NCBI GenBank assembly: GCA_016711485.1
Contig: JADJSX010000029.1
Coordinates: 62,001 to 126,000 of the forward strand
DNA: 64,000 nucleotides
Direction of reading: 5' to 3'
Source: Leptospiraceae bacterium
GTDB taxonomy: Bacteria > Spirochaetota > Leptospiria > Leptospirales > Leptospiraceae
In this document: positions 7,711 to 16,760 of the stretch, in pieces
Layout: each line of letters opens with the position of its first letter
Numbering within the stretch: position 1 is the stretch's first letter
The notes under the pieces: generated by a model
What the model saw: the letters and a program-made list of their open reading frames with translations, nothing else
Told to the model about the DNA's origin: nothing
The model's database searches: none
Made by a program: the position numbers and the translations under genes

Positions 7711-9906
7711 ATGAAATTCAATAAAATCATAATATCAATGTCGCGTTTCTTTTCTTATTTATCTTTATTTTTTTTCATTTTTCCGGTTATTGCAGATGAC
7801 TCTATAATAAACCTATTGTATTACAATCCGTCGGTAAAAATTCTCGATAAACAAAAATCTATTTCAAAAAAAAATTCGCCTAATACGTATATTGCGAAAA
7901 TATATGGAGTGGATGCAAGATTTCTAAACTTACAAGAAAAAATCAAAGGTGTTGACATTGTAAAAAAGACACTTACGATTCCTAAAAATTCTAAAGTTGA
8001 ATTTAAAATTTCTCAGACACTGAATCATACATTGCACTTTCAATTGCGTCCTTCAAAGGAAAAACTAAAAGAATCTAGTTCTGAAAAAGTTTCTGTATTT
8101 CTAAATGATAAAATTGTAGACAATACACTAAAATCAGATTCTCCCGTGAACTATTTACGTATCGTTGCGGCGGAAGATGTAATTCTCGAAAATATTTTTT
8201 TGATTAAAGATGAGGCTAATGTAAATAAACCTGATATATTATTTATTGTAATCGATTCTCTACGAGCAGATGTATGTGGATTTAATGGAGCTAATTTTAA
8301 TGTTACTCCTCATATGGATGAGTTTGCAAAGTCAGCGAATGTATTTCAAAAAAATCTAGTAAATTCTAGTTGGACACGACCTTCTACTTTGATTTTTTTT
8401 ACTGGACTTTATCCTTCTAAAACTTATATAAATCTTTGGGATTACGGTGTGTTTCCAGAAGAAAAAAAATCATTTTACAAATCTGGAATTTTATCTCTTC
8501 CTGCCAACTTAGCGCAAAATGGTTATAAACCGGTAATGATTGGGAATAATCCTTTTTTGACAGACCATAGAGGAATTGGGGTAGACGTAGGTTTTGAAGA
8601 GGTTTATGACTATTCCTATTACGAAAATGATACAATTCCTATTACAGAAAAAATTCTTTTACACTTAAAATCCCTCCCTCCCAAAGGAAAACGCCGTCCT
8701 GAATTTATTTTTTTAAACTACAATGATCCGCATAAACCTTATACTCCGCCACAAAAATTTTTGAATCAAGTTAAAAATGCAGATAAATTCGATCCGAGAA
8801 AAAAAGAATATTTAGGAGAAGTGGCTTTTGTAGATTCTGAGTTAGAAAAAATATTTCAAATGTTAAAGGAAAAAGGATTATCTGAAAATACTTTAGTATT
8901 AATTACATCTGACCACGGGGAGGTGATGAATCCCTCCCACGCAAAGTCAAAATTTACTGGAGTATATACTTTGTTTGGACATGGACAAGGGTTGTATGAG
9001 GAAGATATACATACTCCTCTTATAATTAAAATTCCAAAGCAAAAAGAATTTAAACGGATAACAAATGTTACGCGTTCTATTGATTTAATGCCTACAATAT
9101 TGGATTCAGTTCAATTAAAAATACCAAAAGATATTGATGGAGAAAGTATATTTCCCATTTTAGAAGGAAAAGAGAAGGAAGAACGGTTATATTACGGAGA
9201 GTCTCGCGGGGTAATTGGAGTAAGAAAAGAAGGCTGGAAATGGATGCAAAAAGTTTTTTATTTTCACCGACCCGGTGCACATTGGAATGGAATGGTGTCG
9301 CATGAACCAATGTATTTATTTAACTACAAATCTGATCCCGAAGAAAATAAATTAATCGAAAATGAATCTAAAAAAGAGGAAATGAAAAACCTCGCCAATT
9401 CATTTTTAAAGAAAACATCTCTTTATGGAATGAGAATTTCGAATCCGAAAAACAGTGAACCTAAATTGATTACTCTTACAGTCCATACTGATTTGGGCAA
9501 AGTAATATTAACCGATGAAAAAGGAAATATGATTCAAAAAGAAGATTTCATTGTAAATCATAGAGGATTCACATTTGCTAAATCGATTCCAGAAAATTCT
9601 AATTTAGAATTTTCTTTTATCCCTTATCCAGACATTTCATTTCCTAAATTTGATATTAAAGTAAATGGTCGACCTATCGGAAAAGGAGAATTGGGAGTAG
9701 GGGAAAATGATATTTATCCTGGAAAATGTCAAAACAAAGTCGAATGCGCCGAAATGTATTTAATCAAAAATAAAAAACCAGACCCTCCGAATCAATTCAG
9801 GGCACAAATTTGGTTAGAAACGAAATCTTTACAATTGACAAACGAAAAGATAAAATTAGAAAATGACGCAATTGATATTTTAAAAAAGCAGGGGTATATC
9901 AAATGA
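7711..9906 (+). CDS. Sulfatase-fold hydrolase/transferase, exported
   Basis: 731 aa from ATG 7711 (ATG 7738 is an alternative; an upstream TTG at 7615 lies in a terminator hairpin). An N-terminal signal peptide is followed by a beta-rich region. The alkaline-phosphatase/sulfatase core then shows the metal motif DILFIVIDSLRAD, the nucleophile motif WTRPSTLIFFTGLYPS, NYNDPHKPYTPP and LITSDHGE. At the nucleophile position the residue is Thr (about T222), not Cys/Ser, so a formylglycine sulfatase is unlikely; phosphonate/phosphodiester hydrolase or phosphotransferase chemistry fits better. A 200-residue C-terminal beta domain is unassigned. It overlaps the CoA-transferase gene by ATGA. Confidence 0.8.
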   Translation: MKFNKIIISMSRFFSYLSLFFFIFPVIADDSIINLLYYNPSVKILDKQKSISKKNSPNTYIAKIYGVDARFLNLQEKIKGVDIVKKTLTIPKNSKVEFKISQTLNHTLHFQLRPSKEKLKESSSEKVSVFLNDKIVDNTLKSDSPVNYLRIVAAEDVILENIFLIKDEANVNKPDILFIVIDSLRADVCGFNGANFNVTPHMDEFAKSANVFQKNLVNSSWTRPSTLIFFTGLYPSKTYINLWDYGVFPEEKKSFYKSGILSLPANLAQNGYKPVMIGNNPFLTDHRGIGVDVGFEEVYDYSYYENDTIPITEKILLHLKSLPPKGKRRPEFIFLNYNDPHKPYTPPQKFLNQVKNADKFDPRKKEYLGEVAFVDSELEKIFQMLKEKGLSENTLVLITSDHGEVMNPSHAKSKFTGVYTLFGHGQGLYEEDIHTPLIIKIPKQKEFKRITNVTRSIDLMPTILDSVQLKIPKDIDGESIFPILEGKEKEERLYYGESRGVIGVRKEGWKWMQKVFYFHRPGAHWNGMVSHEPMYLFNYKSDPEENKLIENESKKEEMKNLANSFLKKTSLYGMRISNPKNSEPKLITLTVHTDLGKVILTDEKGNMIQKEDFIVNHRGFTFAKSIPENSNLEFSFIPYPDISFPKFDIKVNGRPIGKGELGVGENDIYPGKCQNKVECAEMYLIKNKKPDPPNQFRAQIWLETKSLQLTNEKIKLENDAIDILKKQGYIK

Positions 9907-11078
9907 GTGGTCCACTAGCAGGTGTAAAAGTAATAGATTTGAGTTTATTACTTCCCGGTCCTTTATGTTCTATGTATTTAGGTGATATGGGTGCGGAAGT
10001 AATTAAAATCGAAAATCCGCGAGCCTATGACGGAACAAGAGCTATGGTAAAATCCGAAAAAGGTTTACCAGGATTATTTTTCATGACAAATCGAAACAAG
10101 AAGGCAATCACTCTTAACCTCAAAAAAGAAAAATCGAAAGAAATACTATTCAAATTATTAGAAAACGCAGATATACTTTTAGAAGGTTTTCGACCTGACG
10201 CACTTAATGAAATGGGCATTGGATATGAAATTTTGAAAGAAAAATTTCCAAGACTAATTTATTGCGGAATATCTGGGTATGGCACTAGCGGACCTTATAA
10301 AGATTGGGCAGGGCATGATGGAAATTATTTAGCTCTCTCCGGTGTTATTGATCAATTAGGTAGTATAGACAAACCATCATTAGCCGGATTTCAATTAGCT
10401 GATATTGGAGGTGGAACTTTAACTGCCGTTGCGGCCATTTTAGCGGCACTGTATTCACGAGAAAAAACAGGCAAGGGACAGAAAATTGACGTTTCAATGA
10501 TGGAATCAAGTTTGCAATTTATCTCATTATATGCTGGAATTTATTTATCTACAGGGAAATTGCCACAAAGGGGTAATGAACTATTATCCGGTAAATTGGC
10601 TAATTACAATATATACAAAACGAAAGAAAATAGATTTGTTTTTTTAGGAGCACTGGAAGAGAGATTTTTTAGAACATTTCTACGACAAATTGAAAAAGAG
10701 CACTTACTGATAGAAGGAAAAAATTTAGAAGAAATTGCCGGAGAGTTAAAGGAAACACTCGGAGAATATTTTAGTGGAAAATCTCTCGTCGATTTACAGC
10801 CAATATTTGAAAATCCAGATTGCTGTCTTACTCCTATTAAAAATTTGGAAGAAGTATTACAGGATCCGCATTTAATTGAAAGAAAATCTATTTTTAAGAA
10901 AGTTCATCCAATCTATGGAGAATACTTTCAATTTGCCTCTCCATTTCGATTTTCGGACTCTGAATGTGAATACAATACTCATCCCCCCGAACATGGAGAA
11001 CATAATTTGTCAGTATACGGTGCTCTTGGGTATAGTTTAGAAGATTTAGAAAAATGGAAAAAGGAGCGTGTCATTTGA
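9903..11078 (+). CDS. Class III CoA-transferase / alpha-methylacyl-CoA racemase family (CaiB/BaiF)
   Basis: 391 aa, full length for the family. The N-terminus PLAGVKVIDLSLLLPGP with GAEVIKIENP is the family's CoA-binding Rossmann start. NRNKKAITLNLKK and ILLEGFRPDALNEMGIGYE are conserved family blocks. AGHDGNYLALSG resembles the catalytic-region GHDINY motif of alpha-methylacyl-CoA racemases more than that of formyl-CoA transferases. The likely role is racemisation of 2-methylacyl-CoA or CoA transfer in lipid catabolism; the substrate cannot be told. It is translationally coupled both upstream (ATGA) and downstream (TTGA). Confidence 0.88.
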   Translation: MSGPLAGVKVIDLSLLLPGPLCSMYLGDMGAEVIKIENPRAYDGTRAMVKSEKGLPGLFFMTNRNKKAITLNLKKEKSKEILFKLLENADILLEGFRPDALNEMGIGYEILKEKFPRLIYCGISGYGTSGPYKDWAGHDGNYLALSGVIDQLGSIDKPSLAGFQLADIGGGTLTAVAAILAALYSREKTGKGQKIDVSMMESSLQFISLYAGIYLSTGKLPQRGNELLSGKLANYNIYKTKENRFVFLGALEERFFRTFLRQIEKEHLLIEGKNLEEIAGELKETLGEYFSGKSLVDLQPIFENPDCCLTPIKNLEEVLQDPHLIERKSIFKKVHPIYGEYFQFASPFRFSDSECEYNTHPPEHGEHNLSVYGALGYSLEDLEKWKKERVI

Positions 11079-11443
11079 AAAATATTCTGATTTTAGGTTC
11101 TATTTTAGGATTTTTTGCTGTTGGTATTGGTGCATTTGGAGCTCATGCACTCAAAGATATTTTAGGAGAGAGGATATCCATTTTTGAAACAGGGAATCGT
11201 TATCATTTTTATCATACCTTTGCCCTATTTGTATCTGCATTTATATATTCAAAGTATTTGAAAAAAGAATTTTTATATTCTTCGTATTTATTTGCTTTGG
11301 GGATATTATTTTTTTCTGGAAGTTTATACGCCTTGAGTATTTCTGGATTGCGAATTTTGGGGGCGATTACACCTATCGGTGGTGTACTATTTCTTGGCGG
11401 ATGGGTTACTCTTTGTTATTCGCTGATAAGATTGCAAGAATAA
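11075..11443 (+). CDS. DUF423 family inner-membrane protein
   Basis: 122 aa from TTG 11075. The TTG is preceded by AAGGAG at 11061-11066 with an 8-nt spacer and overlaps the upstream stop as TTGA, so it beats the in-frame ATG at 11054. Four hydrophobic helices are visible, and the pattern GAFGAHALKD...FETGNRYHFYHTFAL is the DUF423 (YgdD-like) signature. Family function is unknown. It is last in the sulfatase/CoA-transferase operon. Confidence 0.88.
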   Translation: MKNILILGSILGFFAVGIGAFGAHALKDILGERISIFETGNRYHFYHTFALFVSAFIYSKYLKKEFLYSSYLFALGILFFSGSLYALSISGLRILGAITPIGGVLFLGGWVTLCYSLIRLQE

Positions 11444-11831
11444 TCCTTATTAACTGACCTTACATATTGACGCGTAAAGGTGAGAGACATAGACAATCGG
11501 CAACTTGGGTCGCCACCTAAACGTCTTATTTATTGGTCCATATTTGGATAATTCAGATGATGAGGATAGAGACCTATGGTGTGTTCTGAATCTGTAGTAT
11601 TACGTTGCACCCGATTGGGTATTTTGAATGGCGGAAATATAGAATTATGGCCAGATGGAGTTTCTGGAGAAAATTTATTTGATTCATAGTAAATTCAATC
11701 GCCTCGTTGTTATGGCAACTCATGGACTTCCGAATATTCTTTGCATGCAGGCTGGGCAGGTTTGACTTATGCAGTCCTTTCACTTAGTTCAATTAGAGTT
11801 CGACTTTTTTAGGTATATACCAAAAATAGTA
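11444..11831. other. Intergenic region, possibly decayed sequence
   Basis: About 390 bp without a supportable gene. At 11449-11489, TTATTAACTGACCTTAC followed by GCGTAAAGGTGAG resembles the two ends of a family B element brought together, so this may be a remnant. The rest has scattered stops in all frames. A 69-codon minus frame (11574-11783) has no recognisable features. Confidence 0.35.
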
Positions 11832-11859
11832 TTGACTATTTCAGATATTTAACTAAAAT
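11832..11859 (+). promoter_or_regulatory. Promoter of the DUF4143 ATPase gene (leaderless)
   Basis: TTGACT (11832-11837), a 16-nt spacer and TAAAAT (11854-11859) lie so close to ATG 11867 that transcription would start at or next to the start codon. No Shine-Dalgarno precedes the ATG, which fits a leaderless mRNA. Confidence 0.6.
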
Positions 11860-11866
11860 AGCCAGT

Positions 11867-13078
11867 ATGTCAGATAGGGCATTTCCATACTTAATCGATA
11901 AGTTTCATCCGGTGGAGAAAATGGTATTTTTAGCTGGACCGAGGCAAGTTGGAAAAACGACCATTGCAAATTCCTTTTTGGAATCCTTACCAGATGGAGG
12001 AATTTATTTAAATTATGATATTCCCAAGGATCGAAAATTAATTCTTTCTGAGACTGATTTACTGGCTAACTACCGTAAGCCCGCAAAACGACCTATGATC
12101 GTATTCGATGAAATCCATAAAATGGTTAAATTCAAAGCTTTTCTGAAAGGATTTTACGATGAGAATAAAAATGACTCCCGCATTTGGGTCACTGGCTCGG
12201 GCAGATTAGATCTCTTTCAGAAAGGGGGAGATAGTTTACTCGGACGTTATTTCCTATATCACTTACATCCATTTTCAATCGGTGAGTTGTTAGGAAAGGA
12301 ATTAATTGAACCGGAAGATTTCTGGAATCAATTCATAAACTCCGATAGCGTTAAATTTGATTATTCCGCACTACTCGAATATGGCGGATTTCCTGAGCCA
12401 TTTATCAAACAAGAAAAAAGTTTTCATAGAAGATGGATTACTTCTCGCAGGGAAAGAATTATTCGTGAGGATATTCGCGATTTAACCCGAATTCAAGATA
12501 TAGATAGACTCGAAAAATTAGTCGAATTACTTCCTTTCAAAATTGGCTCTCCTCTTTCTGTAAACTCGCTTCGAGAAGATTTAGGAGTAGCATTTGAGAC
12601 AATTGAATCTTGGTTAGAAACTCTTTTACGGGTTTATTATATTTATTTTCTAAAACCATTTTCTAGTAAAATAAATAGAGCAATTCGCAAAGAACGTAAA
12701 TTATATTTCTGGGATTGGTCTACCATTCCAGACGTGTCAGCAAAATTTGAAAACTTTGTAGTTTCCCATTTTTTAAAAGCATGTCATGCGTGGAATGATT
12801 TTGGAATTGCAGAGGCAGAGCTAAATTATATTCGAGACAAAGAGAAAAGAGAACTGGATATTATTTTACTCATCAATAAAAAGCCATTTTTATTAGCCGA
12901 AGTCAAATTATCCGATACAGAGCCTTCTCCGCATTTGTTTCGTTTTTCCGAGGCAACGGGCTGCAAAAGGTTAGTTCAAATTGTAAATATTCCCAATACA
13001 AAAAAAATAGTGAAAAAGAATGGGCAATTAGTTTATGTGGTATCACCTGAAAATATTTTCCATTTCTTTAAATTCTAA
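11867..13078 (+). CDS. AAA ATPase with DUF4143 domain
   Basis: 403 aa. The Walker A motif GPRQVGKTT (about residues 24-32) and Walker B MIVFDEIHK define an AAA_14 ATPase. The arginine-rich sensor region VTGSGRLDLF and a C-terminal DUF4143 domain follow. That domain contains KRELDIIL...FLLAEVKLS, a PD-(D/E)xK nuclease-like pattern with D, E and K. Members are common accessory genes of archaea and bacteria with no settled role; some travel with toxin-antitoxin loci. It probably forms an operon with the hydrolase 12 nt downstream and has its own leaderless promoter. Confidence 0.88.
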   Translation: MSDRAFPYLIDKFHPVEKMVFLAGPRQVGKTTIANSFLESLPDGGIYLNYDIPKDRKLILSETDLLANYRKPAKRPMIVFDEIHKMVKFKAFLKGFYDENKNDSRIWVTGSGRLDLFQKGGDSLLGRYFLYHLHPFSIGELLGKELIEPEDFWNQFINSDSVKFDYSALLEYGGFPEPFIKQEKSFHRRWITSRRERIIREDIRDLTRIQDIDRLEKLVELLPFKIGSPLSVNSLREDLGVAFETIESWLETLLRVYYIYFLKPFSSKINRAIRKERKLYFWDWSTIPDVSAKFENFVVSHFLKACHAWNDFGIAEAELNYIRDKEKRELDIILLINKKPFLLAEVKLSDTEPSPHLFRFSEATGCKRLVQIVNIPNTKKIVKKNGQLVYVVSPENIFHFFKF

Positions 13079-13090
13079 TGAGGAGCAAAA

Positions 13091-13954
13091 ATGAATTTTA
13101 TTATATCTAGAGATGGAACAAAGATTGCCTACCATGTGAGAGGGGAAGGATTTCCTATATTTATATTCAATGGTTTCACTTGTAGTGAACCTAATCTAAG
13201 ACTAATTGTAGATCGTTTATCCAAAAAATATAAAGTAATTTTTTGGGATTACAAAGGACATGGAAAATCAGAAATACCAAAGAATTATAAAGATGTAACG
13301 GTAGACGGTTGCGTTGACGACGCCAAACGAGTATTAGAAGAATTGCACATTGATCAAGCTATATTTTTAGGATATAGTACCGGTGTTCAAATTATGTTAG
13401 AGTTTAACTTTCGTTATCCGAAGGCTGCAAATTCTTTCATTAGTATTGCTGGTTTTAGTGATAGGGTAATGGATTCTTTTTTGAATTTAGATACAACTAT
13501 TTTTGCACAAGCGGCAGAAGTATTACAAAAACTTTCTCCAGTTGCACCCAAAGCATTTTTGACAGCATGGAGATGGATTCACAGTCTACCGATTGATCTT
13601 AGGTTATTCATTGCTAATAAAACTTTTTTAAATGAAGAAAAAACAGTAAAAGAAGATATTCAACCTTTTCTTGACAGTATGAAAAATCATGATTTAAATC
13701 TACTGATTCATTTTATTATGGATGTACAAAATCATCCGCTTAGTAAACCGCTTGAAGCAATTAATATTCCTTGTTTGTTGATTGCAGGCGGAAAAGATTT
13801 ATTTGCCCCTGCAAAAAGATCAGAAGAAATGCACAGTAAAATTAAAAATTCCGAAATTCTTATTATTCCTGCCGCTTCTCATAATATAGTGCAAGAAGAA
13901 GTAGGAGTTTTGGTTAATCGAATGTATGAATTTTTGGGTAAATATAATCTTTGA
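13091..13954 (+). CDS. Alpha/beta-fold hydrolase
   Basis: 287 aa. GAGGAG ends 7 nt before ATG. The N-terminal beta hairpin DGTKIAYHVRG and the oxyanion strand FNGF precede the nucleophile elbow GYSTG (Ser about 98). The acid is in GGKDLF and the histidine in ASHN near the C-terminus, giving a complete Ser-Asp-His triad. The family includes esterases, lipases and haloperoxidases; the substrate is unknown. No signal peptide, so cytoplasmic. Confidence 0.85.
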   Translation: MNFIISRDGTKIAYHVRGEGFPIFIFNGFTCSEPNLRLIVDRLSKKYKVIFWDYKGHGKSEIPKNYKDVTVDGCVDDAKRVLEELHIDQAIFLGYSTGVQIMLEFNFRYPKAANSFISIAGFSDRVMDSFLNLDTTIFAQAAEVLQKLSPVAPKAFLTAWRWIHSLPIDLRLFIANKTFLNEEKTVKEDIQPFLDSMKNHDLNLLIHFIMDVQNHPLSKPLEAINIPCLLIAGGKDLFAPAKRSEEMHSKIKNSEILIIPAASHNIVQEEVGVLVNRMYEFLGKYNL

Positions 13955-14192
13955 GAACGATTATGCCGCCTAGATTGTTAATCTATACCGTTTGCGTTAG
14001 CGAGAATAGCAATCTGAAGAGTTTTTGGTTTTAATTCTGAATGAGTTTTTCCCTTATTCTGCAAAAGAATTCTATTTGATTGAATCTGTGAATTTTGTTT
14101 TGAGAAAACTGAGAACATTGCAAAAACAACCTTGACAAGGTTAGTTTAAATTTTACGGTACGTAATAGTTTTGTATATCGGAGACAAATTGA
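13955..14192. other. Intergenic region with palindromes
   Basis: It holds GATTG...CAATC flanking a GCGTTAGCGA stretch (13975-14017) that resembles one at 15175-15226, probably remnants of a shared repeat. At 14127-14141, AACCTTGACAAGGTT is a palindrome overlapping a possible TTGACA -35 for the lipid kinase gene. Confidence 0.35.
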
Positions 14193-15140
14193 ATGAAAGG
14201 GAAACATGCAGTTTTAATTTTTAATCCAAATAGCGGCAAAGGCAAGGCAAAGGAAAGAGCTATCGATTTTGCGGGTAAGTGGAGAGAATTTACAGGTACA
14301 GAATTAAAACTACGACCCACTACTTCACTTTCTGATATTCGTATTGCTGCAAAAGAAACGCATAATGGCGATTTGCTCCAGATTTTTATGGGAGGAGACG
14401 GAACTCTTTCTGAGTCAATCCAAGGACTTTCAGAAAAAATGAACTTTAAAGGTTTGCCTGACCCTGTCGGATTTCTTCCTGGCGGCACTGGAAATAGTTT
14501 TTTACGTGACTTTGAAATTAAAGATTATAAATCTGCGCGTGACAGGTTATTTTCCGCCATTGATAAAAATTCTACGGTTAATATTGATTCTGCGATAATT
14601 ACCTACAATAAAATTAATTCAGATTTTTCTATGGGGAGTGAATCCAAAAGAATAATGTTTAATATTTGGGGTGTCGGATTGATTTCCGATATAACAAAAT
14701 TAGCCATTAAAATGCGTAAAATTGGTTCGATCAATTATACAATTGCAAGTCTTATCAAATTATTGAGTCATAAACCTTATGAACTGAAAACTGTAATTGA
14801 TGGTGTTGAAGAGTTTCTTAAATGCAATATGGTGACTGTATCTAACTCTCGTTATACGGGCGGTAAAATGCAAATTGCGCCTCACGTTCGTGTAAATGAC
14901 GGTAAATTATTTTTAATTTCTCCGATGTTGCATAGCCGATTGAACTTATTCGCAAACTTTCCAAAAATATTTAAAGGCGATCATGTTAACCATCCTCAAA
15001 TTAAGACAGGATTTATAAAAAATATTGAGATTAATCACGATAATCCACTAGTCATGAATGTGGACGGTGAACTAGAAGAAGGGTTTAATCCTAAAATGCA
15101 AATTTATCCTTCTTACTTTAAAATTTATACACAGGGCTAA
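14193..15140 (+). CDS. Diacylglycerol/sphingoid lipid kinase family protein
   Basis: 315 aa, the usual length for DagK/YegS/BmrU. The N-terminus LIFNPNSGKGKA and the nucleotide-binding motif GGDGTLSESIQGL are diagnostic, followed by GFLPGGTGNSFLRDF. The C-terminal beta-sandwich contains GGKMQIAPHVRVNDGKL and NVDGELEEG. It phosphorylates a lipid alcohol with ATP at the inner membrane face. GGAG lies upstream of the ATG. Stand-alone gene; the exact lipid is unknown. Confidence 0.9.
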   Translation: MKGKHAVLIFNPNSGKGKAKERAIDFAGKWREFTGTELKLRPTTSLSDIRIAAKETHNGDLLQIFMGGDGTLSESIQGLSEKMNFKGLPDPVGFLPGGTGNSFLRDFEIKDYKSARDRLFSAIDKNSTVNIDSAIITYNKINSDFSMGSESKRIMFNIWGVGLISDITKLAIKMRKIGSINYTIASLIKLLSHKPYELKTVIDGVEEFLKCNMVTVSNSRYTGGKMQIAPHVRVNDGKLFLISPMLHSRLNLFANFPKIFKGDHVNHPQIKTGFIKNIEINHDNPLVMNVDGELEEGFNPKMQIYPSYFKIYTQG

Positions 15141-15663
15141 ATCACCTTTTCCCTAAAAAATTGACGATGCCAGCAGGTTTATCTCTGTTGACTAGATTTC
15201 TAGTCTATACATACGTGCGTTAGCGATATTTAAATTCCGGGAATTTAAAATTATGTTTTTTTGTGTGGATTGTTTTAATTTCTCTCTTAACACAGTATAG
15301 AAAAGTCTTTAATAGTCTATTTAATTATATCAACTTAAGGATTTTTAACTCCGAAGAGGACAAAAGGAATAAATAATAATTCTATTTTCTTTTCTGTACA
15401 CGTTTCGTCGTGAATTCTTTTTACTTTTCTTTTAAGTTAACAGCATTAGATTCTGCCTAGAAACTTATCTTCCTTGTTCAGGTTATTACTCTATCGTTAA
15501 TGAGATTGAACTAAGAGTACTTCTTTATAGAATTTTTGCAATATTTTATGAAAAGGAGTCCATAATATTTTTTTTGATTTACTGAATCTATTAAATTTGC
15601 TTTTGTTACAAAGATAAAGCTAAAATTAGTCTAAAATTGAATATTTATTAGAAGGGTCTTAAA
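15141..15663. other. Long intergenic region upstream of the STAS/HATPase operon
   Basis: About 520 bp with no gene. GACTAGA-TT-TCTAGTC near 15190-15205 and TTTAAATTCC-g-GGAATTTAAA (15229-15249) are palindromes; the second is followed by a T run and may terminate the lipid kinase transcript. TTGCTT (15597-15602) and TAAAAT (15621-15626), 18 nt apart, are a fair promoter for the STAS gene. The ATG is preceded by GAAGGG at about 12 nt. Confidence 0.4.
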
Positions 15664-16005
15664 ATGAACGTAATAATCAGGGAAAATCAATCTATACCAG
15701 TAATTGATATTCAGGGCGAAATCACAATGTATGATATTGAGCCAATTAGTGAAGCGATTAACAAACTCATTCAGGAAAAAAAATATAGAGTCGTTTTAAA
15801 TCTAGCAGAAGTTCCTTTTATTGATTCTTCTGGTGTTGGAATAATACTTCGCTCTCTAGTTAGTTTGTATAAACATGGAGGAATCATTCATATTTGTTCT
15901 TGTGTGAGTGCAGTTGAAAATATTATCAAAGTTTCTATCAAAAATACCAACGCGAAACTTTTACCGACCGAAGAAGAAGCGGTACAAGCTTGTTTAAATT
16001 TTTAA
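15664..16005 (+). CDS. STAS-domain anti-sigma factor antagonist
   Basis: 113 aa, a single STAS domain. The phosphorylatable serine lies in FIDSSGVGIILRSL (about residues 56-69), the SpoIIAA/RsbV signature. Family members are dephosphorylated by PP2C (SpoIIE/RsbU) enzymes and then bind the anti-sigma kinase. The next gene, 21 nt away, encodes a HATPase, and a SpoIIE-type phosphatase lies at 17624. Together they make a partner-switching set, mirrored at 31644-32633. The controlled sigma factor is not in the window. Confidence 0.9.
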   Translation: MNVIIRENQSIPVIDIQGEITMYDIEPISEAINKLIQEKKYRVVLNLAEVPFIDSSGVGIILRSLVSLYKHGGIIHICSCVSAVENIIKVSIKNTNAKLLPTEEEAVQACLNF

Positions 16006-16026
16006 TTTAATCGAAAGAAAAACGTT

Positions 16027-16755
16027 ATGGAACATTTGAACGAAACAGATTTCTATTTCATCTATGAAGATGAAAAATTCAATGAAGAAAAGGAACGAAT
16101 AAACATTGAAAGGCAAGTTCAAGCCCAAAATGGATTAATTTTTATTATCTATTCTTTTTCTACTGAAATTGAAGAAATTATAAAATTTGGTTTGAATGCG
16201 ATTTTGGAAAAATATGAAAAATCAGCATTGTCTAATACTGTTTACAATGTATTATTTGAATCTATTCTCAATGGCGTAAAGGCAAACGCAAAAAAATTAT
16301 TCTTCCTAGAAAACTCTTTAAATATAGATAATCCCGATGATTATGCAAAAGGAATTCTATTATTTAAAAAGAATATTAATAAATCAAATCTTCGACAATC
16401 AGGAGTTCGAAACAAAGAAAAGAATATTTATGTTCGAGTAAAGTTTTCATATGGAGCTGATGGTCTCGAGATTGAAGTATTAAACAATACCGAACTATTA
16501 CCAGCTGAAGAAGCCAGAATTCGAGAAAAACTAGCGTTAGGTGAAAAATACGACGATCTAATGAGTTATTATATGGATAATTCCGATTCGACCGAAGGAG
16601 AAGGATTAGGATTAGTTTTAAGTTTAATTTTATTGAAAGCAGAAAATTTAGATCCTTCTTTATTTCGAATTGGAACCAAAAATGGACTTACCTTTGCTAG
16701 AATAGAAATTCCATTCAGTAATAAATTCGTAAGTAAAAGAAATAATATTCTCTAA
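16027..16755 (+). CDS. Anti-sigma-like HATPase (partner-switching kinase), N-terminally extended
   Basis: 242 aa. An N-box-like FESILNGVKANAKK (about residues 79-92) and a glycine loop STEGEGLGLVL mark a GHKL ATPase domain related to RsbW/SpoIIAB. The usual DxGxG G1 box is replaced by LNNTELLP, so nucleotide binding may be altered. It has the same architecture as the protein at 31986 (NGVKA, then EGGGLGL), and the two are probably paralogues. It follows the STAS gene and precedes a hydrolase with 5-nt spacing. Confidence 0.75.
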   Translation: MEHLNETDFYFIYEDEKFNEEKERINIERQVQAQNGLIFIIYSFSTEIEEIIKFGLNAILEKYEKSALSNTVYNVLFESILNGVKANAKKLFFLENSLNIDNPDDYAKGILLFKKNINKSNLRQSGVRNKEKNIYVRVKFSYGADGLEIEVLNNTELLPAEEARIREKLALGEKYDDLMSYYMDNSDSTEGEGLGLVLSLILLKAENLDPSLFRIGTKNGLTFARIEIPFSNKFVSKRNNIL

Positions 16756-16760
16756 GTATT

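Noticed and set aside
11574..11783. 69-codon minus-strand frame
   Set aside because: No ribosome site, no recognisable motif, and composition like the surrounding non-coding DNA.
15229..15249. Palindrome TTTAAATTCC-g-GGAATTTAAA as a regulatory operator
   Set aside because: AT-rich palindromes arise easily here; its position after the lipid kinase gene and before a T run makes a terminator at least as likely, so no operator is claimed.
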